In this document: positions 4,946-11,001 of the stretch, one piece after another
Layout: every line of letters starts with the position of its first letter
Numbering within the stretch: the stretch's first letter is position 1
Assembly (NCBI GenBank): GCA_902485915.1
Contig: CABTMH010000007.1
Coordinates: 1-11,001, forward strand
Direction: 5' to 3'
From: an uncultured Oribacterium sp.
Lineage (GTDB): Bacteria; Bacillota; Clostridia; Lachnospirales; Lachnospiraceae
DNA: 11,001 nucleotides
Position numbers and translations under genes: made by a program
The notes under the pieces: generated by a model
Database searches by the model: none
What the model saw: only the letters and a program-made list of their open reading frames with translations
What the model was told of the DNA's origin: nothing

Positions 4946-5860
4946 ATGAAGAATAGAAGTGATGGATTTACCCTGGCAGAGATGCTGATCGTCGTGGCGA
5001 TCATCGGTATACTGGTCGCCGTCTCGATCCCGGTTTTCAGCCAGCAGCTGGAGAAAAGCCGCGAGGCGACCGACCTCGCGAATGTACGGGCCGCTTATGC
5101 GGAACTGATGGCAGAGGTGATGGAGGACCCGGCGGTTGCTCCCAAGAACAGGACCGTGCAATTAAAGCAGAAGCAGAACGACTGGCAGGCCTATGACCCA
5201 GTCACCATCGGCGGCATCACGCACTATAAAAACGAAGGTAATACCGACCACTGGAAAGGTGTCCCGGGCGCAGGCGGACAGTGCGTGATCAGCTATAATC
5301 CCAGAACGGTGGGCATCTTGTTTACATGGTCGGGTGGATCGGCAGCGGATGTAGTTACGCGCGTGGATTTTAAAATCAGTCCACATGAAGCATTATACAA
5401 AACAGATATATTGGATAGCTTGAAACAAAATGGAAATCTGCGCTTTGAGATTGACTCAAAGTGTCCTGGGTCATCGATGCTTTTAAAAGTTGAGGCGCAT
5501 ATTGAGAGTGACAGCTTGCTGAAGCGTGGAACATTTGCGTATCTGGGCAGTCCGTCGGATGCATCAGGCAGATATTTATTCTGGACATCTGTAGATACGA
5601 ACGTGGTTGGAGCAGGAAAAAAAGTGCCGATCATTGTTAGTAAAGCAGATGGTGGCTTTTACGTTACTACATCAGAAACGGCGCTGAGAACGAAAGACGG
5701 TAAGGATTATGTAGCGATAGCAGATCATATTTATAATCAGGATGGCTTTGCTAAGTATACGAAAGGTACGAGATATGCCACACTCGAAGAAGCATATGGT
5801 GCATATGCGAAGCTGGTAAAGGAGTCCTATCCTGGTTATAATGATACCCTTCTGACGTGA
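4946..5860 (+). CDS. Type IV prepilin-like protein (class III signal peptide), orphan
   Basis: This 304-residue protein begins with a textbook class III signal: MKNRSDG followed by FTLAEM, then a hydrophobic helix to about residue 30. Prepilin peptidase would cut between G7 and F8, and the conserved Glu at mature position +5 (E12) is present. An amphipathic helix with LEKSREA follows. The remaining 240 or so residues form a soluble domain that I do not recognise. It is long for a pseudopilin (typically 130-200) and lacks a C-terminal disulfide pair. ATG 4946 follows AGGA at 4934-4937. No prepilin peptidase, ATPase or platform gene is nearby, so export would need machinery encoded elsewhere. 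GC content falls from 57% (4981-5040) to 33% (5401-5460 and 5701-5760), suggesting that the C-terminal domain was exchanged or acquired. The next gene is a diguanylate cyclase. Confidence 0.85.
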   Translation: MKNRSDGFTLAEMLIVVAIIGILVAVSIPVFSQQLEKSREATDLANVRAAYAELMAEVMEDPAVAPKNRTVQLKQKQNDWQAYDPVTIGGITHYKNEGNTDHWKGVPGAGGQCVISYNPRTVGILFTWSGGSAADVVTRVDFKISPHEALYKTDILDSLKQNGNLRFEIDSKCPGSSMLLKVEAHIESDSLLKRGTFAYLGSPSDASGRYLFWTSVDTNVVGAGKKVPIIVSKADGGFYVTTSETALRTKDGKDYVAIADHIYNQDGFAKYTKGTRYATLEEAYGAYAKLVKESYPGYNDTLLT

Positions 5861-5933
5861 ACGATCAAAACAAATAAAGAAAGCTGTGCGGTACAAGAAA
5901 AGCGGAATTTCGCCATTTTCGTCCGTTTCCGGC

Positions 5934-5963
5934 TTGTTTCCCGTCCCGTTCTTCCTATATAAT
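5934..5963 (+). promoter_or_regulatory. Candidate promoter of the diguanylate cyclase gene
   Basis: A perfect -10 TATAAT at 5958-5963 stands 18 bases after TTGTTT (5934-5939), which matches the first three bases of the -35 consensus. The start would be near 5970, giving a leader of about 30 bases that ends in the AAAGGGGG ribosome binding site. This supports transcription separate from the prepilin gene, after which I see no convincing terminator. Confidence 0.6.
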
Positions 5964-6000
5964 GGCTAAATGACATTATAGAAACGAAAGGGGGATCGCG

Positions 6001-7098
6001 ATGACGGACATGTATTTTCTCGTACTTACCGCGATCAATTTATTCGCGCTCGCATTTATGTGCGTGCTGGTGAGCCTGAATGATACCTTAAATCCGAAGC
6101 AGACGCGAGGCTTCCTGTATACCTTCCTTTTGATTGCATTGATCTCCATCCTGGAGCTGATCACCGTGCTGGTGAACGATGGGCCACTCTGGATGCGGCC
6201 CATCAACATCCTCTCAAACTACCTGGGCTTCAGCCTGACACCCGCGGTGCCGCTCGTCATGGTCTACACGATCGATCAGACCGGACAGACCAGCGAGAGT
6301 CTGAAGGTGGCGACCGCGCTGGAAATCGTGTACTTTCTGATTATGACCGTCTCGCTCTTCACGGGCGGACTGGTGTTTTCGGTGGATGCGGCCAACCACT
6401 ACTCGCGTCTGGGTGGCTTTCCGATCTACATGCTGATGTATTACTCCGGGATTGTCTTCCTGATGTACCATCTCCTCGAGATGGCGAGCTTTTTCCAGAA
6501 TCGCGGCAGGGAGCTCATCTATGCGCTGACGCTGTTTCTCGCGCTGGGAACGCTCGTGCAGATCCGGCTGCCGGAGCTCCACGTGACCTGGCTCTGCGTG
6601 ACCATGCTGTCGATTCTGTACTACCTCTACTGCAACGAGATGTGGAACCAGCTCGATGGCCTGACGGGACTGCTCAGCCAGAAGAACTACCTGAACCGAA
6701 CGCTGAACCTGCATAAAGAGGACCGGATGCTGATCGTACTCGATCTCGACGATTTCAAGCATATCAATGATACCTACGGGCATCTCGCGGGTGACCGCTG
6801 TCTCCGTGAAATCGCACAGTGTCTGAAGAAGGCCTACAGCCGCTATGGTAACTGCTACCGTATCGGTGGGGATGAGTTCTGCGTACTGCTCTGGAATCCG
6901 GAGAAGGAGGTCTTCTGCCGGGAGAAGTTCTACTGGAACCTGACGAAGCAGCGCGTGAAGACTTCGATTCTGCCGGATGTTTCGTATGGAAGTGCTCTCC
7001 TCGATGAGTATGAGAGCATCCGCGATACGAAGGCCCGCGCCGACCAGAAGATGTACCAAAATAAGAAGGAACATAAGGCGGAGAAACACCGTTCATAA
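6001..7098 (+). CDS. Membrane diguanylate cyclase (GGDEF domain)
   Basis: This 365-residue protein should make cyclic di-GMP from two GTP at the inner face of the membrane. Residues 1 to about 215 contain six or seven hydrophobic helices (about 5-25, 37-58, 70-92, 103-125, 136-158, 172-188, 196-212), resembling a seven-helix sensor module with no obvious extracellular loop domain. A GGDEF domain follows: LTGLLSQ at 221-227, the metal and GTP segment DLDDFKHIND (248-257) and GGDEF at 289-293. The catalytic signature is intact. The inhibitory I-site RxxD that normally lies five residues before GGDEF is absent (SRYG at 280-283), so product inhibition is unlikely. The ATG has a strong AAAGGGGG site six bases upstream. 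The input signal is unknown. The neighbouring prepilin gene is a possible but unproven target of its second messenger. Confidence 0.92.
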   Translation: MTDMYFLVLTAINLFALAFMCVLVSLNDTLNPKQTRGFLYTFLLIALISILELITVLVNDGPLWMRPINILSNYLGFSLTPAVPLVMVYTIDQTGQTSESLKVATALEIVYFLIMTVSLFTGGLVFSVDAANHYSRLGGFPIYMLMYYSGIVFLMYHLLEMASFFQNRGRELIYALTLFLALGTLVQIRLPELHVTWLCVTMLSILYYLYCNEMWNQLDGLTGLLSQKNYLNRTLNLHKEDRMLIVLDLDDFKHINDTYGHLAGDRCLREIAQCLKKAYSRYGNCYRIGGDEFCVLLWNPEKEVFCREKFYWNLTKQRVKTSILPDVSYGSALLDEYESIRDTKARADQKMYQNKKEHKAEKHRS

Positions 7099-7106
7099 AA
7101 TCGTAA

Positions 7107-7140
7107 GAAAGCAGCTGATTGACAATCGGCTGCTTCTTTT
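7107..7140 (+). terminator. Intrinsic terminator after the diguanylate cyclase
   Basis: A 12-base-pair stem (7109-7120 with 7124-7135) containing one G-T wobble closes over the loop GAC and is followed by CTTTT. It begins 10 bases after the GGDEF stop codon. Its loop and 3' arm overlap the -35 and spacer of the next promoter. Confidence 0.8.
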
Positions 7141-7147
7141 ATATACT
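7119..7147 (+). promoter_or_regulatory. Promoter of the GntR/ABC operon, inside the preceding terminator
   Basis: A perfect -35 TTGACA (7119-7124) and a -10 TATACT (7142-7147, 5 of 6) are separated by an ideal 17 bases. The -35 is formed by the top of the upstream terminator hairpin and its loop. The start should be near 7154, giving a leader of about 160 bases. This is the best-matching vegetative promoter in the window. Confidence 0.75.
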
Positions 7148-7152
7148 TCGAC

Positions 7153-7173
7153 TGTACTAATACAATTAATACA
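7153..7173. promoter_or_regulatory. Probable operator of the YtrA-type regulator
   Basis: TGTACTAA (7153-7160) and TTAATACA (7166-7173) form an inverted repeat with one mismatch per half around five bases. The repeat lies directly on the predicted transcription start, six bases after the -10. GntR proteins of the YtrA group are known to repress their own operons through such palindromes. Position and symmetry fit autorepression by the product of the gene at 7315; direct binding is inferred. Confidence 0.55.
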
Positions 7174-7213
7174 CTTAGTTCACCAGAATAACATGGATCA
7201 AATGAAGAGTTTG

Positions 7214-7253
7214 GATCACCCGATCACCCGATCACCCGATCACCCGATCGCCT
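7214..7253. repeat. Five-copy 8-base tandem repeat in the operon leader
   Basis: The unit GATCACCC occurs four times in perfect register (7214-7245), followed by a degenerate fifth copy GATCGCCT. It lies between the operator and the GntR start codon in the 5' leader. Short tandem arrays of this kind can change copy number by slippage. It is non-coding, so a change would alter leader length rather than a reading frame. Confidence 0.85.
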
Positions 7254-7314
7254 GACTCTTTTGACTTATCTGATTCACGGATTCCGGTGATGTACTGGAA
7301 AGGGGATAGCGGAG

Positions 7315-7830
7315 ATGATTCTGATTGACTACAAGGATCGACGTCCTCTCTATGAGCAGATCGTGGAAAAGCTGTCGGATCTGATGGTCCGGGGCGTGCT
7401 CGCGCAGGACAGCCAGCTGCCGTCCGTCCGAAGCCTCGCGACGGAGCTGTCGATGAATCCGAATACGATCCAGCGGGCGTATGCAGAGCTCGAGCGACAG
7501 GGCTATATCTATTCGGTGAAGGGACGCGGCAGCTTCGTGGCGGAAAATCACCAGATTCGTGCGAAGAAGCAGGTCGAAATCTGGCAGGAGCTCGCGCTGC
7601 TGGTAGAGGAAGCGCGGAGCGCCGGCATCACGATGGAGGCATTTCAGGCGCAGGTGGCGCAGAATTTCGAGCAGGAACAGGATGGTGCGCAGGCCGGTGG
7701 TCAAGCGCAGAATTTCGAACAGGATGGTGCGCAGGCCGGGTGCCAGGCGCAGAAGCAGGAACAGGATGAGGCGCAGGCCAGAGAGCAGGCGCAGAAGCAG
7801 GAACAGGAGGCAGGACATGATAAAGGCTGA
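7315..7830 (+). CDS. GntR-family transcriptional regulator, YtrA subgroup
   Basis: This is a 171-residue DNA-binding repressor, first gene of the ABC operon. The winged helix-turn-helix occupies about residues 8-76: PLYEQIVEKL, then LPSVRSLATELSMNPNTIQRAY (35-56) and the wing GYIYSVKGRGSFV (63-75). A short helical segment (80-104) ends the usual YtrA-like protein of about 120-130 residues, which lacks a large effector domain. Here the protein continues with a Gln/Ala/Glu-rich tail made of in-frame repeats (from residue 115), with no known domain. The ATG has AAAGGGG eight bases upstream. The gene overlaps the ABC ATPase gene by 14 bases, so the two are probably translationally coupled. Family knowledge suggests repression relieved by cell-envelope stress or peptide antibiotics; the inducer here is unknown. 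Confidence 0.9.
   Translation: MILIDYKDRRPLYEQIVEKLSDLMVRGVLAQDSQLPSVRSLATELSMNPNTIQRAYAELERQGYIYSVKGRGSFVAENHQIRAKKQVEIWQELALLVEEARSAGITMEAFQAQVAQNFEQEQDGAQAGGQAQNFEQDGAQAGCQAQKQEQDEAQAREQAQKQEQEAGHDKG
7657..7818 (+). repeat. In-frame tandem repeats coding the Gln/Ala-rich tail of the GntR protein
   Basis: Units each beginning GCGCAGAA start at 7657 (48 bases), 7705 (42), 7747 (42) and 7789 (partial). All lengths are multiples of three, so gain or loss of a unit keeps the reading frame. They encode 16-, 14- and 14-residue motifs of the type AQNFEQDGAQAG or AQKQEQDEAQA. The last unit also supplies the AGGAGG ribosome binding site of the ABC ATPase gene (7805-7810), so the repeat has both protein and translation roles. 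Confidence 0.85.
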
Positions 7831-8716
7831 GAATCTGACGAAACGCTTTCAGGGCGTGACCGCAGTGGATCATATCCATGCGGAGATTCAGGATGGCACG
7901 GTGTTCGGTCTGATCGGTACGAACGGTGCCGGGAAGAGCACCTTTCTCCGGATGGCGGCGGGGATCCTGAAGCCGGATGAAGGCACGATCACCCTCGATG
8001 GGGAGGCGGTCTTCGAGGATATCCGGGTGAAGGCACGCTGCTTCTATATCCCGGATGAGCCATATTTTCTAGGAAACGGCACACCGGACGATATGAAGAC
8101 ATTTTATCAGGGTATCTACCCGAATTTCGATACGGACCGCTTCGACAGGCTCCTGAAGAGCTTCGAGCTCGACGGACGCCGTAAGATTCAGACCTTTTCG
8201 AAGGGCATGAAGAAACAGCTTGCGGTGCTGCTCGGCATCTGTGCCGGCACGGATTATCTTTTCTGCGATGAGACCTTCGACGGCCTCGATCCGGTGATGC
8301 GGCAGACCGTGAAGAGCCTCTTCGCGAACGATATCGAGGAGCGGAACCTGACACCGGTGATCGCCTCGCATAACCTGCGCGAGCTCGAGGATATCTGTGA
8401 TCACGTGGGACTCCTGCATCGAGGCGGCATGCTGCTCTCGAAGGATCTCGACGATATGAAGATGAACATTCATAAGATTCAGTGCGTTCTGCCTGCCGGG
8501 CTCGACCGCACGAACCTGCAGGACCTCGACATCATGACGACGGAGCAGCGCGGAAGCCTGCTGACGCTCACAGTGCGGGGACAGAGGGAGGAGATTCAGG
8601 CGCGGATGCAGAGCTATCATCCGGTCTTTTTCGAGATGATCCCGCTCTCCCTGGAGGAAATCTTTATCAGTGAAACGGAGGTGGCCGGTTATGACATCAA
8701 GAAGCTTATTTTTTAA
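7817..8716 (+). CDS. ABC transporter ATP-binding protein (YtrB/BcrA-like)
   Basis: This is the 299-residue cytoplasmic ATPase of an ABC exporter-type system. It has Walker A GTNGAGKST (residues 34-42), signature FSKGM (127-131), Walker B LFCDE (148-152), D-loop GLD (156-158) and the switch histidine H185. The Walker B is followed by T rather than the common P, and the Q-loop position reads YIPDEP (77-82) with no glutamine, as is seen in several YtrB-like ATPases. Residues from about 220 form a C-terminal extension typical of ABC-2 type ATPases. The start at ATG 7817 follows AGGAGG at 7805-7810. A longer in-frame reading upstream runs only through the repeats and is rejected. It overlaps the GntR gene (14 bases) and the permease gene (26 bases), so all three are expected to be made together. 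Confidence 0.93.
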   Translation: MIKAENLTKRFQGVTAVDHIHAEIQDGTVFGLIGTNGAGKSTFLRMAAGILKPDEGTITLDGEAVFEDIRVKARCFYIPDEPYFLGNGTPDDMKTFYQGIYPNFDTDRFDRLLKSFELDGRRKIQTFSKGMKKQLAVLLGICAGTDYLFCDETFDGLDPVMRQTVKSLFANDIEERNLTPVIASHNLRELEDICDHVGLLHRGGMLLSKDLDDMKMNIHKIQCVLPAGLDRTNLQDLDIMTTEQRGSLLTLTVRGQREEIQARMQSYHPVFFEMIPLSLEEIFISETEVAGYDIKKLIF

Positions 8717-11001
8717 ATACATGAAGGAAAACACGAAGCAGCGCATCTGGAGCCTGGCGCTCGCCCTGCTCCTGTGCTTCTTCGCCTTCCCGGTCGCGAC
8801 GGCGCTCAGCATCAGCGTAGCCTTCCGTCCGGAAAACCTGAACAGCAGTCTCCCGGCGGATCTCGCACTGGCGCAGGCGCAGAAGGATTTTACGCGTGAC
8901 ATGCTGCGGATGTACTCGATGAAGAGTGGCACACTCGCGTTCATGCTGACGATTGCAGCGGTGGTGCTGGCGGCGTCCGGCTTCGCGTACCTGCACTCGA
9001 AAAAGAAGACGGATTTCTACCACAGCCTTCCGATCCGACGGGAGATGCTGTACACGGTGACCTGCCTGAACGGCTTTCTCTACATGGCCGTCGCCTATCT
9101 CGGCTTCCTGACGATCGCCGCCGTCATGATCCGCGTGAAGGGCGTACCGTTCGACTGGGGCAGCCTGTACCTCGCGAGCGTCGAGCACCTGTGCTTCTTC
9201 GCACTCGAGTATATGACCGCGATTCTGGCCATGCTGCTGACCGGAAATCTGGTGGTGGGCCTGCTGGGCACCGGCGTGCTTTTCAGCTGGGGACCGGTGA
9301 TCTGCATGACGATTTCAGCGTATTTTTCAGAGTATTTCACGACCTCTTGCGACGACAGTTTCCTGATGGCACTCAGTGAGCGGACCTCCCCGGTTGCTTG
9401 GTATGTGGAGGCCTGTATGACAGAGCATCCGGGCCACATGGCGCTGGGCGCGCTGATCGCGACGGCCGTGCTGTTCGTGCTCGGCATGCTCCTCTATCGT
9501 CGGCGCCCGTCCGAGGCAGCCGGCCATGCGATGGCCTTCCAGGTCACGGAGCCGATCATCCGCTTCCTGATCGTCGTGCCGTCGTCGCTCCTGCTCGGCG
9601 CGATGTTCCACTCGATGATGTACGAGGATGGCTGGACGGTGTTCGGCCTCGTCTGCGGACTCCTCCTCGTGAGCTGCATCATCGAGATCATCTATCACTT
9701 CGATTTCCGAAGCCTGTTTGCGCATAAGCGGCAGCTCCTCGTCAGTGCGGTCTTCGTCGGACTCGTGTTTGCGGTGTTCCGCTTCGACCTCTTCGGCTAC
9801 GACCGCTACCTGCCGACGACGGAGAAGCTTGCGTCCGGCGGCATCTACTGCGATTTCCTCGACCCGGATGCGACGAGCCAGTACCACTCGACGGTGGAAT
9901 ATACCGAGGGCTGGTATAGCGTAAGCTTCGACGCGATGCCGTCCTCGACGCTGGCGGGCCAGATGCAGATCTCAGACGATCAGGGGCTCGAACTCCTCCA
10001 TACGATCGCCGCGCAGGGTGTGCACGATGCGGCACAGGCCCGGGACCGCTTACTGCGTGGCGGCTCCTATGATGTCGAGGAGGACGATGCGGAGTTTCGT
10101 AACGTCACGATCGCATGGCACCTCCGGAGTGGTCGGACCGTCTACCGCAGATATCTGGTCAATGTCTCCGACGTGAGCGCAGCGCTCGAAGCGGTCTATG
10201 ATCTCAACGCCTACAAGACGGCGATGTATCCGGTACTGTCGCTGACAGCGGACGATGTCGCCGGCATCAACTATAAGGAAGAGGGCGAGTGCAGCCACGT
10301 GAAGCTCTCCGGTTCCAGCATGAAAGCGGCAGACGTGACAGACGCTGCGGCCGACAGCATTGGCCTCGAAAAGAGCGCGGACAGTCAGGAAAAGGTGCTC
10401 GCGACGGACACTGCGGCGGACAGCATGAAGGCGGCGCTGCTCGCGGCGTACCAGGAGGAGCTGAAGGCGCTGACGAGCGAGACCAGAGCGCATGAGATGC
10501 CGATCGCGGAGATCCAGTTTAAGACGAACGAGAATCAGGCGCTCATCCAGAAGCTGCGCGACGAAGGCGGCTACTACACGCTTTTCAACCACTATTACTA
10601 CTACCCGATCTACCCGTCCTTCACGAAGACCATCGCACTGCTCCGGGCGTGCGGCATCGAGGTCGGCGGGATGGTGACGCCGGAGAAGACTGCAAGCATC
10701 ACGCTCTCGTACCAGGGCGTCGTGGTGCCGGAAGAGGAGATGGCGCCGGCAGATACAGCGCTCGGACAGCGCCAGCGGAAGTATCTGAGTGACGATCGCC
10801 GTGCGATGCTGACCGTGACGGACCCGGCACAGATTCAGGAAATCCTTGCGGCCTCCGCTTCCCAGTCCGTCCTTTCCCTGAACCCGCTCATGAACACGGA
10901 CGCTGGCATAGATATCGGCGTGGATATGAAGCGGTCGGATGCGAAGTATACGGTGAATGTGGATCAGCTGAAGAGTGGTGATGTGGTGACGGGCGCAGAA
11001 G
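8691..11001 (+). CDS. Large ABC transporter permease, 3' end outside the window
   Basis: The frame from ATG 8691 stays open for 770 codons to the window edge, so the protein is longer than 770 residues. GGAGGT at 8678-8683 precedes the start, inside the 3' end of the ATPase gene. Hydrophobic helices lie at about 20-42, 82-101, 119-142, 163-208 (probably two), 247-266, 285-333 (two) and 341-357. DFYHSLPIRRE begins at residue 108; a DFYHSLP motif after the second helix is typical of permeases paired with YtrB-like ATPases in Clostridia. From about 360 onward at least 410 residues are hydrophilic and probably form a large domain outside the membrane, with an Ala/Asp/Ser-rich segment at 543-583. 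It should form the membrane channel with the preceding ATPase. The transported substrate is unknown; export or sensing of a peptide is an inference. Confidence 0.85.
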   Translation, partial: MTSRSLFFKYMKENTKQRIWSLALALLLCFFAFPVATALSISVAFRPENLNSSLPADLALAQAQKDFTRDMLRMYSMKSGTLAFMLTIAAVVLAASGFAYLHSKKKTDFYHSLPIRREMLYTVTCLNGFLYMAVAYLGFLTIAAVMIRVKGVPFDWGSLYLASVEHLCFFALEYMTAILAMLLTGNLVVGLLGTGVLFSWGPVICMTISAYFSEYFTTSCDDSFLMALSERTSPVAWYVEACMTEHPGHMALGALIATAVLFVLGMLLYRRRPSEAAGHAMAFQVTEPIIRFLIVVPSSLLLGAMFHSMMYEDGWTVFGLVCGLLLVSCIIEIIYHFDFRSLFAHKRQLLVSAVFVGLVFAVFRFDLFGYDRYLPTTEKLASGGIYCDFLDPDATSQYHSTVEYTEGWYSVSFDAMPSSTLAGQMQISDDQGLELLHTIAAQGVHDAAQARDRLLRGGSYDVEEDDAEFRNVTIAWHLRSGRTVYRRYLVNVSDVSAALEAVYDLNAYKTAMYPVLSLTADDVAGINYKEEGECSHVKLSGSSMKAADVTDAAADSIGLEKSADSQEKVLATDTAADSMKAALLAAYQEELKALTSETRAHEMPIAEIQFKTNENQALIQKLRDEGGYYTLFNHYYYYPIYPSFTKTIALLRACGIEVGGMVTPEKTASITLSYQGVVVPEEEMAPADTALGQRQRKYLSDDRRAMLTVTDPAQIQEILAASASQSVLSLNPLMNTDAGIDIGVDMKRSDAKYTVNVDQLKSGDVVTGAE

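Noticed and set aside
6214..7089. A 291-codon minus-strand frame across the GGDEF gene
   Set aside because: It is antisense to an intact diguanylate cyclase and is explained by third-position GC bias.
7214..7253. A CRISPR array or plasmid iteron set
   Set aside because: The units are 8 bases and directly abutting, without spacers, Cas genes or a replication gene. It is a simple tandem repeat.
7682..7816. N-terminal extension of the ABC ATPase through the repeat region
   Set aside because: The extension is Arg-rich shadow sequence of the GntR repeats. The ATG at 7817 has a good AGGAGG and gives the normal ABC start (MIKAENLTKRF).

Overview
The window looks like the chromosome of an anaerobic Firmicute with moderately high GC, most likely a Clostridia/Lachnospiraceae-type organism. 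The basis is a monomeric [FeFe] hydrogenase, strong GGAGG-type ribosome binding sites, short AT-rich promoter islands between GC-rich genes, a YtrA-type GntR regulator with its ABC transporter, and a paired short chromate transporter. The taxonomy is an inference; no rRNA or tRNA is present to anchor it.

Layout from left to right. (1) Positions 1-435 hold no convincing gene but carry one copy of a dispersed 34-base repeat. (2) 436-1598, minus strand: a two-gene operon of single-domain CHR (chromate-type) membrane transporters whose frames overlap by 4 bases. (3) 1599-1995: a divergent intergenic region with a GC-rich gene-less block, then an AT-rich promoter island for the hydrogenase that contains an inverted repeat made of Rex-like half sites. 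(4) 1996-3498, plus strand: a monomeric group B-like [FeFe] hydrogenase, ended by a strong hairpin terminator. (5) 3499-3724: terminator, a 25-base direct repeat pair and the second copy of the dispersed repeat. (6) 3725-4402, minus strand: a histidine-phosphatase-superfamily enzyme. (7) 4403-4945: about 540 bases without a gene, holding the phosphatase promoter and leader, a pair of IS-end-like repeats, a perfect 12-base palindrome at a candidate promoter, and a structured leader. (8) 4946-5860: an orphan type IV prepilin-like protein with a GC-rich N-terminal part and an AT-rich C-terminal part. (9) 6001-7098: a seven-helix membrane diguanylate cyclase (GGDEF). (10) 7119 to the end: a probably autoregulated YtrA-type operon of GntR regulator, ABC ATPase and large ABC permease, in which neighbouring genes overlap. 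The permease is cut by the window end.

Functional links. The hydrogenase suggests fermentative redox balancing, and its upstream inverted repeat suggests, without proving, NADH/NAD-responsive control. The pseudopilin beside a diguanylate cyclase is suggestive because cyclic di-GMP controls pili in some Clostridia, but no pilus assembly genes are present here. The last operon resembles envelope-stress or peptide-antibiotic-response ABC systems. Its promoter is unusual: the -35 box lies in the loop of the terminator of the preceding gene, and a palindrome sits on the predicted transcription start.

I see no complete undescribed defence or mobile system. The most unusual items are the structured leader plus mosaic orphan prepilin, the in-frame Gln/Ala repeat tail on the GntR regulator, and the dispersed intergenic repeats.
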